A stretch of DNA of 40,177 nt from Bacillota bacterium (lineage in GTDB: Bacteria; Bacillota; Clostridia; Lachnospirales; Lachnospiraceae). Location: the NCBI GenBank assembly GCA_023412855.1, contig JAEZRJ010000063.1, positions 1 to 40,177 of the forward strand, in the 5' to 3' direction. A program made the position numbers and the translations under genes. Positions 39,926 through 40,177 of the stretch are shown piece by piece (the stretch's first letter is position 1; every line of letters starts with the position of its first letter). The notes beneath the pieces are model-generated. The model ran no database searches, was not told the origin of the DNA, and saw only the letters and a list, made by a program, of their open reading frames with translations.

Positions 39926-40177
39926 TTATTTCGCATAGTCTATTACTCTTGACTCTCTGATTACATTGACTTTGATTTGACCCGGATATTCCAGTTCAGA
40001 TTCAATCTGCTTCGAAATATCTCTCGCCAGTAATACCATATCTGCGTCACTGATTTGATCAGGAACTACCATTACTCGAATCTCTCTACCCGCCTGTATA
40101 GCAAAAGATTTGTCAACACCTTTGAAATTGTTTGTGATATCTTCTAATTGTTTCAGTCTGCTTGTATACGTCTCTAA
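39926..40177 (-). CDS. rny: 3' end of RNase Y
   Basis: The frame, open from the window edge, encodes the last 83 residues. It contains FAIQAGREIRVMV, a LARDISKQIESELEYPGQIK segment and ends in VIRESRVIDYAK. This is the conserved C-terminus of ribonuclease Y, the membrane-bound endonuclease that starts mRNA decay in Firmicutes. The catalytic HD domain and the membrane anchor lie outside the window. Confidence 0.93.
   Translation of the reverse strand, partial: LETYTSRLKQLEDITNNFKGVDKSFAIQAGREIRVMVVPDQISDADMVLLARDISKQIESELEYPGQIKVNVIRESRVIDYAK

Overview
The window looks like chromosomal DNA of a Lachnospiraceae-type Clostridium (Firmicutes). The evidence is moderate GC content, strong AGGAGG ribosome-binding sites, sigma-A type promoters with 17-nt spacers, sporulation-family genes (spoIIM, a SpoVB-like flippase, CotH) and the nudF-spoIIM-xerD gene order also known from Bacillus. 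This is inference from gene content; no 16S or other marker is present. I see no rRNA, tRNA, CRISPR array, complete insertion sequence or prophage.

Layout. 1-7431 is mostly minus strand: the start of an unknown gene, a left-handed beta-helix protein, a topoisomerase III, a PAS-GGDEF-EAL protein with a decayed GGDEF motif (preceded by a possible 31-aa ORF), then asd and argH. 7613-17134 is plus strand. It holds an ABC importer ATPase/permease pair without a binding protein, then a 29-aa leader ORF with two terminators in front of a heterodimeric ABC exporter, then an acyl-CoA ligase / sodium symporter / hotdog thioesterase cluster. 17191-19211 (minus) carries thiamine pyrophosphokinase and a membrane-anchored TPR protein, and 19441-20055 (plus) a YgjP-type metallohydrolase. 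20153-28274 and on to 29368 is minus strand: a DEAD-box helicase with a terminator hairpin in its 5' leader, a CotH / VTC / DUF4956 cassette, and the glycolytic run gapA-pgk-tpiA with a hairpin terminator between gapA and pgk. 29665-30483 is a PHP-type histidinol phosphatase. 30487-33220 (minus) is iscS-nifU-mnmA, a tRNA thiolation pathway. 33353-36001 (plus) is a lipid/polysaccharide flippase and a DAHP synthase, separated by a two-unit structured repeat. 36087-39715 (minus) is aminotransferase, nudF, spoIIM, xerD. 39926-40177 is the 3' end of rny (RNase Y), cut by the window edge.

Most coding content is housekeeping. The points most worth a second look are in regulation and intergenic structure: (1) a probable translation-dependent attenuator (leader peptide plus tandem terminators) controlling a BmrC/BmrD-like exporter; (2) a promoter-terminator-helicase arrangement that suggests attenuation of a DEAD-box RNA helicase; (3) the CotH-VTC-DUF4956 cassette, a predicted but poorly understood surface or polymer system, whose CotH frame extends past its only usable start codon; and (4) several unrelated, strongly structured intergenic elements that may be dispersed repeats or small RNAs.
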